From: Zygnema circumcarinatum
Lineage: Eukaryota; Streptophyta; Zygnematophyceae; Zygnematales; Zygnemataceae
DNA: 64,000 bases
Direction of reading: 5' to 3'
Assembly (NCBI GenBank): GCA_037447605.1
Contig: CM074806.1
Location: 1,010,006 to 1,074,005, forward strand
Both the position numbers and the translations under genes were made by a program. The stretch's first letter is position 1. Each line of letters opens with the position of its first letter. The notes under the pieces are model-generated. The model did no database searches. It was given only the letters and a program-made list of their open reading frames with translations, and was not told the DNA's origin. Of the stretch, positions 12,701-23,480 are shown piece by piece.

Positions 12701-12879
12701 GGCTCTGCGGGAGCGCGCGTCTTTAGGTCAAGGCACACGGAGGTCGTGCCATCCAGATGCCCTGCTGCTCCCAGAAAACCCTTATCTAAACCGTCTCCCC
12801 CCTTCGGCTTCTTCCCGGCGCCAAACATGCTGCCAGCAGCGTCGCAGTTGGGCCGCTTCTTCCGGTTTCCCTGCGACAT
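6776..12879 (-). CDS. CUL4: Cullin-4, scaffold of CRL4 ubiquitin ligases, 17 exons
   Basis: Exons in coding order are 12573-12879, 12274-12389, 11151-11497, 10785-10965, 10430-10552, 9989-10276, 9695-9820, 9494-9595, 9195-9248, 8957-9063, 8674-8734, 8299-8430, 7992-8129, 7597-7677, 7403-7483, 7151-7231 and 6776-6889. They give 812 residues, close to plant CUL4. The protein holds DDB1-DCAF receptors at its N-terminal helices and RBX1 at its C-terminal end, driving nuclear ubiquitylation in DNA repair, light signalling and cell-cycle control. The first exon codes a basic low-complexity tail. Visible motifs are the cullin repeats ([17 protein letters not shown]), the cullin homology core ([18 protein letters not shown]), the neddylation site around VRIMKTRK and the terminal winged helix ending [18 protein letters not shown]. 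Two introns are in-frame and stop-free, and one has a GC donor. The gene is divergent from the helicase. Confidence 0.97.
8130..8298 (-). other. GC-AG intron of CUL4
   Basis: On the coding strand the donor reads CAG|GCAGGT after ELAVSLFQ and the acceptor TTGGCAG before TVVLMLFN. The cullin alignment fixes both ends, and the nearby GT would shift the frame. Confidence 0.85.
9309..9412 (+). repeat. G-rich low-complexity tract in a CUL4 intron
   Basis: Runs of three to nine G separated by single A residues lie within the 9249-9493 intron. The G strand is the non-coding strand, so the nascent CUL4 RNA is C-rich and the template could form G-quadruplexes. Confidence 0.9.
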
Positions 12880-14463
12880 GAAAGATCAGGAGGCTCTCCG
12901 GCCTACCTCTGTCCTGCGCCCTTCCTCACATAGCCGCCGTTTCCGTGTGACAGCCTCCAGGATGCAACCCTACCGGCTCCTGCCGCATTGCTCCTGCTCA
13001 TTCGCCCCACCCCCCTGCTCCACTCTACCGTCCCTCGCAACCCTAATCGTACTGTCCTTCAGCTCCTGCCCTTTCCTCCGCTGCCCTCCCTTCCTGCCAC
13101 GCAACAGGCAGCCAACAACTGCAACTTCCACTCTCTTCCTCTCCCCTCTCTCTCTCTTTCTCTCTTTCTCTCTCTTCCTTTCTCCCTCTCTGTCGTCCCC
13201 TCCTGCTAGGCGCGAGTGCGCCACAGAGCGCCACGTGTTGCAGAGCTCTGGCTATGGCTGACGGGAGGGCGCGCGGAGGGGACCGAGGGGCCGAGTTGGT
13301 GGACAGGCAATGTACCGTGAAACCGGACAGGGTAAGAAATTGAACGAGTTTGCTTAATTATTTCTCAATTCTCAATCTTATTGAACAGGGTTGAACTTTG
13401 AACACTTGACGTCGAAACTTTTTCAATTTAAGAAAGCGAAAAGGTTTAAAAGAAAAGTTCAAAGACTCAATGTTCACGTGCGGATTCCACTTTTCGCCAC
13501 GTTGGTTCCGTGAGATTCGAGGGATCCGGCTACAGTTAACCCGAGCGTAGTTTTTACCGTACGACTCTTCAAGAGAGCCGATCAACAATTTCTGTACCCT
13601 CCGGGTCCACGCTTTGCGATCAGCTAAAATCTCATTGTTGATCAGTGGACCCAATGAAAACTCACATTGAACACGAACGACAATCATTTGTCCAATGTTC
13701 AATTGGTTCTCCATAAAAATTGTACTGAGGAAAAAGTTAGGAATTCATTTCACATTTCTGAAAATGAATCGTGTTCACAAACATAGGGTTTTTTTTGAGG
13801 AACTGGTTTTGAAAGTTTCTGTTAGAGGAGCCAAAATCTTTAATTTCTATTTTTCTCAACCTGTTCGGTGTTACGGTATGTGGCGCTTGCCAGGACAGGA
13901 GGGGCTGCGTCTCGTCCGTACATTATGTACTTTTGTACGGGTCCAAATGGTACAAATGTGTACAGTACTGTACCTGCACAGTGGGGCGACCTGTCTGTAC
14001 TGTCTTTACCGGACCTACGGCGAGCGGGGCTCTGGATGGCTGACGGCCGTCCAGATGTGATCGGACAGCGCAGAGCTCACCAGCGCGTGTACGGCAACGT
14101 GTTATCCGTGCATGGACGATGGGGAAACCGAGGATTTGGTTCGATTTAGGGCGCCGAAAATCTGGCGGTTTGGAAGATTAATAAAATTGACGCGATTTTT
14201 TAGGGCGTGGATAAAATTTGCATATTTTTAAGACGCTAAACTGCATAGAGCGCTTGTTCGTGAACTGGATGAGGCTCGTTCCATGTGAGATTTTTGTAAG
14301 AAACGTTCCAACGGGGATTTTCAAACTGAGGGCTGATAGAAGCCCTAATCTGTGAGGGACTGCTATACTTTGGCTTTGGCTACCTTCGGCTCTCTTTCTT
14401 TCTCCCACTCTCTCTCTCTCTCTCGCTGGTCTGGACGCTGCTCTCACTGAGAGGGGATCACCC
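12880..14463. promoter_or_regulatory. Divergent promoter region between CUL4 and RH58-like helicase
   Basis: 1.58 kb between head-to-head start codons. A pyrimidine-rich block at about 13125-13200 would be GA-rich in a CUL4 leader. A dense GTAC cluster lies at 13918-14000. Another CT run precedes the helicase start at about 14400-14426. No exon was recognised. Confidence 0.55.
13918..14000. promoter_or_regulatory. GTAC-core cluster (8 cores in 83 bp)
   Basis: GTAC occurs at 13918, 13927, 13935, 13950, 13960, 13965, 13970 and 13997. GTAC is the core bound by plant SBP-box (SPL/CRR1) factors; binding here is inferred only. Confidence 0.6.
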
Positions 14464-17400
14464 ATGGCGCTCCTGAATGGGACGCCATTTCCTGCTATGA
14501 AGGCCCTTAGACTGTGCGGGCGAGAGCTGATTGGCGAAAAGGGGCTGTCGGGAGTCCTCGTCCGCGCAGCCGACAGTATTCGCCCACCGGCTGCCTCTAT
14601 CTCGGCAGGAATAAGGGCGGGGGAAGGTTCTATCGGTGACAGCCACGGCGTAAAGCCTGGAAGCTCTGCTTTGCAGAGAGGGCGGAGACAGCTGTCCACT
14701 ACTCCCGTAGTGCAGGCCCTGCAAGGGGGTTCGACATTGGAGATAACACGGGAGGAGGAGGCGCAGAGAGAGGGGCTACAGTCGGAAATCTCGTCCTTGA
14801 GCAGCAGTTCGTTATCGAGAATTCAGACTGCTCCAAGCTCCCCTGCGGCTTCAGGGCGTGACTTCGCCTCCTTGGGCTTGTCATCGGCAGTTCTGAGTCA
14901 AATGGAATTAATCGGACTGAACAAGCCGACTCCAGTTCAGGCTTCAGCAATTCCGATTCTTTTGCAAGGTTCGGTTCAGTAGACACAGCATGGCAATCCT
15001 TTACCCTGCTCCAGTAATGTTGCGCAGCCTAATTTCTGGAAAAAATGAAAATTCAAATTCCTAAACTCGCTAAGTTTTTCTGCAATTCGCCAAATGTCGA
15101 GAAATTCGATTGGACTAGGTTGCGCTCCACTTTGCTCTACAGTTGTTGGGGATGTCTTAGTCCAATGACAAGGTTGCAGCCACTTTCTCCCGGCTCTATT
15201 GACACCATTTCTTGTCTAAGATAGGAAAAATTTGCAAGATGGCATGGCCTTCAAGTCATGCTTACGCACTTTGAAATAGGGTAGATTCCTACGGCCATTT
15301 TGGCTTTTTCCAAACGGTGCTTCTGCTTGTTGCAAGCCGCATGTCCCATAAGGTTGCATGTTTGTAGACTCCACGTATTTCGTGTTCGTTATGTGCTATA
15401 TTTTAATTGGAATCAGACAGAAGGAGCCATCTGTATGTGCGGTTTGGCTTGTTATTGCTCTTCTTCCTTCCCATTCGTCTCAGGCAGTCCAGTAACCGTG
15501 TTGTGAAGGGCTCAGGGGCGCAGGTCGTGACGCTGCCCTTCAGTCTTACACAGGTTCTGGGAAAACTCTAGCGTATCTCCTGCCGCTTCTCTCTACTGTG
15601 GGCCCGTTAGCGGATATGAATGAAAGCTCTGAAGGCGGGTATGCCGCAGGGGTGAAGCAGGGAGCAGTAGGTGTGCAGGCGGTTATAGTTACACCATCAC
15701 GTGAGCTCGCCATGCAGATAGTGCGAGAGGCAGAGCGCATTTTGGGTCCACAGCTGAAGGTGAGACTTCTTTTCAGAACCCTCTGCAATAGAAAGATTTC
15801 ACATTTCGATTGCTCTGTGTAAGTGAATTATGCCATTTCTTAGCGATGTACATGTCACTGGTTGTACTTCCAGAGAGCTGTGCAGCAGCTGATTGGAGGA
15901 GCCAACATGCAACGGCAGGAGGAAGCTCTGAAAAAGCTGAAGCCGACCATTGTGGTTGGTACGCCGGGGCGTATCTCAGAATTGAGCCGCACAGGGCGTT
16001 TACAAACACACGGCTGCCGGATGTTGGTGTTGGATGAGGCGGATGCGCTGCTTTCACATGCTTTTCGGCTTGACATGCTCCGGATTCTCGAACACGTAGG
16101 CCATCGGAGGTTGTGATACTGCTCCCTGCCTGTTTGATTGGAAGGATGTCAAGGTGGAGAAGGGAGGGGGAAGCAATGCTCGCCTTTACTAAACATACTG
16201 CACCTTGACAGTTACTGTTCATGTCTTGGCAGAGTGAGAAAATGTTCCGACAGTAATTCTGCCGATTGAAATATATTCTTGGTTATCCGTCCCTTTGATC
16301 AGGATCTGACACGAGGGCTGCTTTTAGCAGACTGCACAAAGCTGGTTTTTTAACTTCAGGGTAACGTTTGGGCCTTCTGAGCAGGTCAGCAGTATCACAA
16401 GAATCAAGAAAAGGTGACCGGGCTGAGCGACAAACGGTGCTGGTATCTGCAACCATGCCTCCTGCTGTCCTTGAGGCAGCTGCTCAGTGGGGCCACCATC
16501 CTTTGCACATCGTTCCAGGAAAAGATGCGGTTGAAACAGGCGCAATCCCTGTAGAAACTCCTTCGACAAATGCTGGTACAGGACCTGTAGCGGGGATTGG
16601 AGAGAGCCTACCACCTAATCTGAAGCACTGGTGAGTTCATGCAGATTATGATAGCTGGTGGAGTCTGAGGGATGTTGTGAAAGCGTACAAGCCAGATCGG
16701 GATTGGCTGTCCGTCTTTCTTGTGTCAGAAGCCAACATCTCTGCTTAGATCTATTCCACAATGATAGGCCTGATAGGCTTGGGCAGTTAATTCTTTGAAC
16801 TTCTCAGCTGCCATAGTTCAGGGCTGCTCTTGAAGGAGGAGCACCTCAACCTCTATTATTTTGCCACTGTGCAGGTACGTAGTGGCACCTCAGCGACATA
16901 AGCTGGATGTGGTTCGCCGGAGCGTTTATGCTCTCAATGCAAAATGTTGTATGGTCTTCATGAACTATGGTCGACGCCTCCAAGACGCACAGTTCAAATT
17001 GAACGCTCGAGGCATCAGCGTAGACAGCCTTCATGGAGGAATGGGCAAGGTGGAAAGGTCCAATGTATTGTCATCCTTGAGGTGAGTTTGTAAACCTGTC
17101 ATCCCAGCGAGTGGGCAAGCGGGAAGCTGCATTTACGTAAGGGGATTCCTTCCAGAAATGAACATGTAGGAAACTGGAAAAGGACTTTTTTGCAGGTTGA
17201 GTCAAGTTTAGGATCGACGACCCCTAATTTGGCAATTTGTGGTGGCTGAAGGCTGGGCAAGCTGCAAGTTCTCGTTGTGAGCGAGGTCGCAGCTCGAGGC
17301 GTGGATGTGCCCGAATGCGACCTGGTGGTGAATTTAGAGCTGCCCACGGACGGCTCTCACTATGCGCACCGTGCAGGACGCGCCGGGCGGCTGGGAAGGC

Positions 17401-17540
17401 GTGGCATTGTCATCACTATTTGCGAGGAAAGGGAGGAATTCGTGATCCAGAAGTTGGCCAGGCAGCTGGGCATCTCCATAGCCAGGGGAGAGCTCGTGGA
17501 GGGGAAGCTCCTGCCGTATGAAGGCAGGATGAAGTATTAG
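14464..17540 (+). CDS. RH58: DEAD-box RNA helicase, RH58-like, probably plastid
   Basis: Exons are 14464-14968, 15524-15759, 15874-16109, 16385-16630, 16875-17081 and 17252-17540, giving 572 residues. The enzyme should unwind or remodel RNA with ATP. The first ~130 residues are Ser/Ala/Arg-rich with few acidic residues early on, as in chloroplast transit peptides. Then follow the Q motif region (GLNKPTPVQASAIPILLQ), motif I TGSGKT, Ia VTPSREL, Ib TPGR, motif II DEAD, motif III SAT, RGVDVP and motif VI HRAGRAGR. The end, with VITICEEREEF and a GELVEGKL tail, resembles Arabidopsis RH58. It is divergent from CUL4 and convergent with ORC3, with 125 bp between stop codons. The helicase family is certain; the RH58 assignment is from remembered similarity. 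Confidence 0.93.
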
Positions 17541-17665
17541 GGTGACGATCTTATGTTGAGATGTTTTTATTAACAGAATAAAGTTTCCTTCCATCATATG
17601 TGCAAAGCTTCTATCTCAGAAAGTTACTATGTTTGAAAAGAGCTGTGCTCTTAATGGGCCCCGTT

Positions 17666-20600
17666 TTAGCCTCCCAAGGGAAGGTGGTGTATGACAGGAA
17701 GGCGCCGCCTTGGAGGGAAGTGCAGCACTCCGAGCAGACGCAGCTCTGCAGCAGCACGCATGAATCGCCCTCTGCATAGGGGAAGTGGAGTCAAGGGAAA
17801 AAGTCTGCTCCAAACAAAACCAAGCCAACAATTTTGCAACTGATTTAAGCTGCCTGCTGAGTACCGTACATTCCTAGACTTGGCAGGCGTGAATAAAGGA
17901 TACTGAACCAACAGGCGGTCCTTTGGAGACAATGGTGTTTGAGAAGAGGCGTCTACTTCCTCCTGAGAGCGCTTTCGCGCTCGTTTGGCAGAGGAGCGCC
18001 CACCACTCTCCTGATATTTTCCGCCCTTCTTCCCGGTCACATGCTCCAAAAAGTCTTTATACCACTCCATAATGTTCGTCTTTTCACAAGGCTGGCGCCG
18101 GCACAGCGCATACCTGCATCACAAAAAAAAAATAATACATTTGACTCTACTTGAGCAGTGCGTGTGTTTGCCTGCTTAAGGTCATCCGGCACTCTCAATT
18201 CCGGTGGCGAAACGGTGCTCTCAGCGCTTTTATTGTGAATATTCTTTAATCATTTCAGTGTGTCACCTAGGAATGCAAAAAGGAGGGAGAAAGCTTCGTA
18301 CGCGAGACACGTGTCAGGCAAGGGGATTTCTGGGCCATCATTTGGAGCTGTCACGGGGCTCAAACTCGTCTCTGGTCGGAGCAAATCAGTTCCAACTGCA
18401 GAGCGCTGATCTGGAAACATCGACTGCAAAAGGCAATGCAAGACAGCAATTTGAGCCATTTGTCCTACTGAAACGACCTCTGAAAGGAGTATTCATTTTT
18501 AAGAAGGTAAAAATAGGTGAAATGGAGAAAGTGAGGGGCAAGCAAGCACCTTGCAGAGTTCCGCGCTGAATGTTACACAAAAAAACGCATGTGCAGGCTC
18601 TTCTCCCCACAGCACACTGGCATCTCTGCACATCCAAGGTTCGATCCTAGGTTAAGTTTTTTGGGAAAAAAGCGGACTCAATGGAAGATCGAAAAGACGG
18701 TGATCATGGTTCAAGAAGGACTAAAACAGAACATTGATAAAAGTCAATAATTTCAACACCAAAATAAGCTGCAGAGAAGCTTGAAGAGATTGGAGAGAGA
18801 GGGGGCTGCTGCACCGAGCCACTCGACGTAGGAGAAGCAGAAATGGCTTGCCGCCTCTCCGGGGCATTGCAATAGAAGGCCCAGCTTTTGAAATCATGGC
18901 CCTGCATTGCAGTGAAGGGCAAACCCTGTTACCGAGACCGAACTTCAAAAGTATACGGCACACTTTCAGATGAGAAAGGTAGCGAAGCCTTGTATGTGAT
19001 CAGATAACAGGCACCAAAAGTACAAGTCTAGCACACATGACTATCTCCTCTCGAGGGGTTTGGTTTCCTCTTTCTTCGTTATTCAACTGCAAGGATATGC
19101 TTTTGGAGGTCACCTGCGCCGCATTTGCGCACTGAGCCCGAACTGCGCTCGTGTGCTCGCCTTTACAGCTGTATTGCCTTGGTGAGAGTTGCCAGCTACC
19201 TGCTCCTCTTGAAGGTCCTGCTGCTCTCCTTCAGTCAAACTTCTCCGTAGAGACTGAACGTCCGGCAGAATCTGGCAACATCACAGTGCAGCTAAAGACA
19301 TCGTCCATCAGCACGAGCATCGCAGCAGCAATATCTTGCAGTTGCTTTGATTCGACATTTTCTGAATGAATCTGTGGAGAGACTCGCCTCGTTGCCTGGG
19401 CTGCTGCTAAGATAGTCCTCCCACTTTGCTAGCAGAGCGTCCAGGGCTTCCTCTTGAATATCCCTGCGTTCCCAACCCAAAACCCAAATTTCCCTCTGCT
19501 GTATGAGTTCACTCGTTAAGTAGTGGAGCTTCAACAAGCGTGAATGCGGCCATTTAAGAACCGTGAAAAAGTGCTCTGAATGCTGAACCAATTTGCTTGT
19601 CTCTAGCCCTTGGTTGTGCTGTAAAGGATGCCCTTTATTCGCACCCTAACGCTGAAACACAGGCCTCTTCCACCTTCTTGCATTCAACCGCCGTGGCCAA
19701 AAGGCCGCCACGTGGCACCGCCTTAGCGGCCTCTGAAGCCGCGTATAAGCACTGCAGGGACAGTCCTCTCCCAAACGGAGAAGAAGTCAACCTCGAGCAC
19801 TAACTATACTCCTCACAGCAATACCAGGTATCCATGTCTATTTCTATTTTCTCGTGCATAGAGTCCACTTACCAAAAGTGCACAGCTCCACTGCCGCTGC
19901 CTGTGCTGCCAAAGCCGCAGGGCTCCCTCAAGCTCATCTTTTGTTAATGGTTTTGAGCTGCACAGCACATACTCTTGATAATTAGTTAGGGATGCACGCA
20001 GAGACTGCATGTCTGCAGCTCAATGGAAGAACAAGATAGCTATTTTTTCAAAGTATTGACGCATCCTGTTGCACCATAGTGGGCGTTCACCTACAGCTGC
20101 AGAGCTGATGCCGCCATTTCAGTGAACACTTGAGGCAGCTGCTGAAAACGACCCTCCAGTAATCCCTGCACCACAAGCTCCTTCTTTTGTTAGCTGGAAA
20201 GCTGCTGAATGAAGTCCAACGTTCATTTTATGTGATAAAATGGGTAAATCTCCACACTTAAGACACGATCAGTGGAAAATTCTTAAGTTACCTGACCTTC
20301 AGTCGAGGTGAGCAAGTGACAGAGCGCACTCAGAGGCTGTCTAGCAAAATGATCCATTGTGGCCATCTGTGAAAATCAACCCCCCCTCCGAAATTCAATG
20401 CGGAAACTGCTCGCAAGGTCTCTGAAAGAATTCAAAGCTTCAGCAATGACCAACACAATCTATATCCAAAAATAGGGCAAGTAGAGCCATACAGACCTTC
20501 AAGCAGCGAATGAAAGCTGCCACTGTGTGATCATGGGATTCAGTGTATTCAAGAAGGAACTGCATGGCTGTCTGGTTGAGTGCCATGACTGCATGCGGAT

Positions 20601-23025
20601 GCAGCACTGCCTCCCTCAATGCTATGTCGAGATGCTGCTGAGGGGATAGGGGTACAAAATGGCGAATTTCAAGGCGAGCTATGGCTGCCGCTGGGAGGAG
20701 CATTCGCAGAGTAGCCCAGGTAGTGCCCACGCCTATCACCAGAACCAAGGGCAGTTCTGAACGCCACTCACTGCCAGTCTCCCTCCAATTCCCATTGTGA
20801 CTTTTAAGAGAACAGACGTTAAGGTCAATGGAAGCCGCTTTGCTTCCTGCTCTAGGGTCTACATCCATAACCCCCCCACCCTCCCTCCATCTCACTTTCT
20901 CTATCGAGAGGGACAAAGATTACCAGAGTAATCGTAGCAGGGTACATACGCTCTGCGGTTGGCATGCTTCTGCTTCCTCCAACAGCAGCACGAAATGTGC
21001 CACGTGTTTTCCCGCTTCACGGTACCACGCCATCAAAATCTCCATATCCGCCGTCTGGACAAGTGAAGCGAAAGCTTCAAATGGAGGTAAGGATCACTTG
21101 GGGCAGCTATGTTTAAGGATATAGCTAGTAATCGAATGCAGGCTCGCAGGAGGGTTAGGACTGACAACAACTACATTTACAAAGGACAGTTCTAGACCTC
21201 CGACTCATCTCCAGCCAGTTTTCAAAAACTCGTTATCTCACCACCCAAAGCCTTTGCGTTAATGCCAACTGGTTTACCAGTATTCTTTTACGCCCAAAAA
21301 ATTCACCAACAGTCTAAAACTAGTCCAATTTTTTAAGGTATGAGAAAGGGATTCCTTGCTACGATTACGCGCGTCCACATTAAGAGTGGCGCAAGGATCA
21401 AGAGAATTAAAATTGGACTTAAAAAATAAAGGTCAAGTAGCGTAAATGGAGGCCAATAGAAAAGTTGTAGGGTCAACATTTGGTTAAAAATTTAAAATCA
21501 AAAGCCATAATTCAAGTTAAGCTTAGTCAGAACTTCATGTCAAACTAAAATTAGTTGGAATAGAAAGAATCTCGGGCTTATGGTTGTACGATAGCCAGGC
21601 GATCAGTTGTGAAAAGCATCTAGCAATTATCTTGCCGAGTATAGGCGTTCTTCGTGAAATGAACGTCTTTTCTCTTGCATTGACCCACAAACATTTCCCC
21701 CCAAAAAGTCCCTATGCTCAGACTACATGGAAGCTAAACGATTTTTGGCATTTCTACCCTTCCAAATTCTGCAATTTATTTTTTGACTGAATATCTGTCT
21801 GACTGGAGATGCAGAGACTGACCTCGGGCTCTATGCCAGTCCACTGCTGCAGAATGCTCCTGACAGACGCCACGGTCCCAGCACTGCCAGAAATGCTCAG
21901 CTGCAGGGGCGAAAGCCTTGCCACAAGGCAGCTCTGGTCAGAGAGATGGCTCCCTAGCAATGCCATGCTCTTGCTGTTGTCCGCCCATCCAAGCCCGCCT
22001 GTAACAAAGCGCCCTCAGGCCATGAATCCAGAGGCGAGAAAAATCCACCAGGAAACAGAGAGTGGACATTTATAATAATAATAATAAAACGCTTTTGGAA
22101 CAGGAAGTATTGAAAATGGCATTAAACAAGGTCCGAACTTCAATAGGACTAGTTGCCGATGCTCTTAATAAAGCCTAAATCAAATTCGTAAAATGATTTA
22201 GATCACAGAGTTTAAACGAGTAAAATTCTGAAATCTTCTGTTTGCGAAAAATCGGCAAATAGGACGACACCTTAAACTGAGCATAGCCTCCGAGCGTAAA
22301 TGTGGGGAAAGGGAGAAAATTCTGTTACATATTACGAATGTTTTCGTGAATTTTCCTTTTTAATTTCTGGGCGGTGAACTAATGTAGGCTTACCAAAATC
22401 CACGACAGCTGTCGGAAGTTTCACTGCTGCAAGGCCCTTAGTCTGCTGTTGGTCCTCCGCAGAAGAAAACTTGGTGGAAACCACCCATTCTTGAATGGAA
22501 GCCCTGTACGATTCTGCCTCCTCCACGGCCTTCTGTGTCCCTCACATGAACGCGCACAATCTCCTCAGACACTACTGATGAAGGACAGCTCGCACATTGA
22601 GAGCTTGTCCGTTCATAAAACAAAAAAAAAAAACGCATTTGTTTCTGGTTACCTTCACTCGGCCTTCAATAGCATCCCAGACCTCCGCAAAGGCACGGCT
22701 GCGCAGTTCAGCACACTCCTGAGCCTCTCCAGCGAGACAAGGAAGCACCACAGGTGCGGAACTCCTCCCGTCTCCCTCATTTCCTTCCCCTCCAGAGCGG
22801 GACTTCCTCCTCGTGCGCGGCCCTTTCTCCAGAGAGCTGGGCGCTCCGTGCAGGATTTTCCATTGCTGAGCAGAGGAGAGCATAAGCAAATGTTAGAACT
22901 CAATACCAACCACAAACCCTAAATTCAGCTCTACTTCCGAAATCATGGCGAGCATACAATGCAGAAAGGCGCAAGAGGAGAGGGCAACGCCCACCCACCT
23001 GATGGCTCTCCAGATCGCTCGCCAT
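17666..23025 (-). CDS. ORC3: Origin recognition complex subunit 3, at least 15 exons
   Basis: Phase-consistent exons in coding order are 22999-23025, 22653-22865, 22394-22532, 21823-21998, 20924-21054, 20497-20770, 20292-20366, 20095-20165, 19873-19957, 19645-19751, 19388-19463, 19114-19271, then after a gap 18302-18423, 17904-18113 and 17666-17771. ORC3 is a core subunit of the six-protein complex that marks replication origins and loads MCM. The first exon codes only nine residues, MASDLESHQ. The protein shows the ORC3 AAA-like region (HVAHFVLLLEEAEA, then LPLVLVIGVGTTWATLRMLL), the FIRCLKMATMDHFARQPLSAL helix region, WSCALLCLYAA and the C-terminal winged-helix stretch RFMRAAAELRLLG. One or two exons between 18424 and 19113 could not be placed; a frame with NAPERRQAISASPTSS near 18800-18890 is a candidate. 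The intron at 19272-19387 has a GC donor. Confidence 0.88.
19272..19387 (-). other. Probable GC-AG intron of ORC3
   Basis: On the coding strand the donor reads GAG|GCGAGT and the acceptor TTGCCAG. Neighbouring phases need a phase-0 donor here, and no GT supplies it. Confidence 0.65.
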
Positions 23026-23480
23026 GGCTGCTCCTCCCCAAGCACTCCTCCGATGAAGAAGGCAGCCTCCAAAAGTGCTCTGGCGCCCCTCCAAGCTCCA
23101 GTGACCGTACAACACCGTACGGTCGTACAGTTCCTTTTCGTACAGTATGGCGTTTTCGTACGGTCTAATGTATGGATTTTGCTGACCGTTTACGGTTGGC
23201 TCCAGGGGCTTCCAGGAGGAAGAAGACAGGGACGAGCAGAGCAGGGGGGGCCCACTTCGGGATGGCATTATGGGGGAAGCTTGCTGCTGCCTCTCTGGCA
23301 AGGCCTGCGGACAGCTTTGTTTTCAGGCTGAGGGAGGTGAGGGCTGGGAGAGGGAGAGTGGGAGAGAGAGGGGGAGAAGGGTGGAGGAGAGGAGGGAGGT
23401 TGGAAGGGGAGAGAGTCGGGTTTCCTTGGAGAGGTGAGCGACGGGTGCAGTCGCTCGTAGGGAAGTCGAGTGTGGTGGCC
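23026..23480. promoter_or_regulatory. Compact divergent promoter of ORC3 and the esterase, with CGTAC cluster
   Basis: 455 bp lie between the two start codons, or less if the esterase starts upstream. Five CGTAC sites occur at 23106, 23116, 23123, 23139 and 23157, all flanked as YCGTACR. This fits the SBP-box consensus TNCGTACAA in its centre. A GA-rich stretch follows at about 23330-23420. Confidence 0.6.

Noticed and set aside
12587-13261. Plus-strand frame of 224 codons, Ser/Pro/Leu-rich
   Set aside because: Antisense of CUL4 exon 1 followed by its pyrimidine-rich upstream region.
22449-23331. Plus-strand frames of 157 and 128 codons
   Set aside because: Antisense to ORC3 exons 1-3, which are fixed by the ORC3 alignment and phase.
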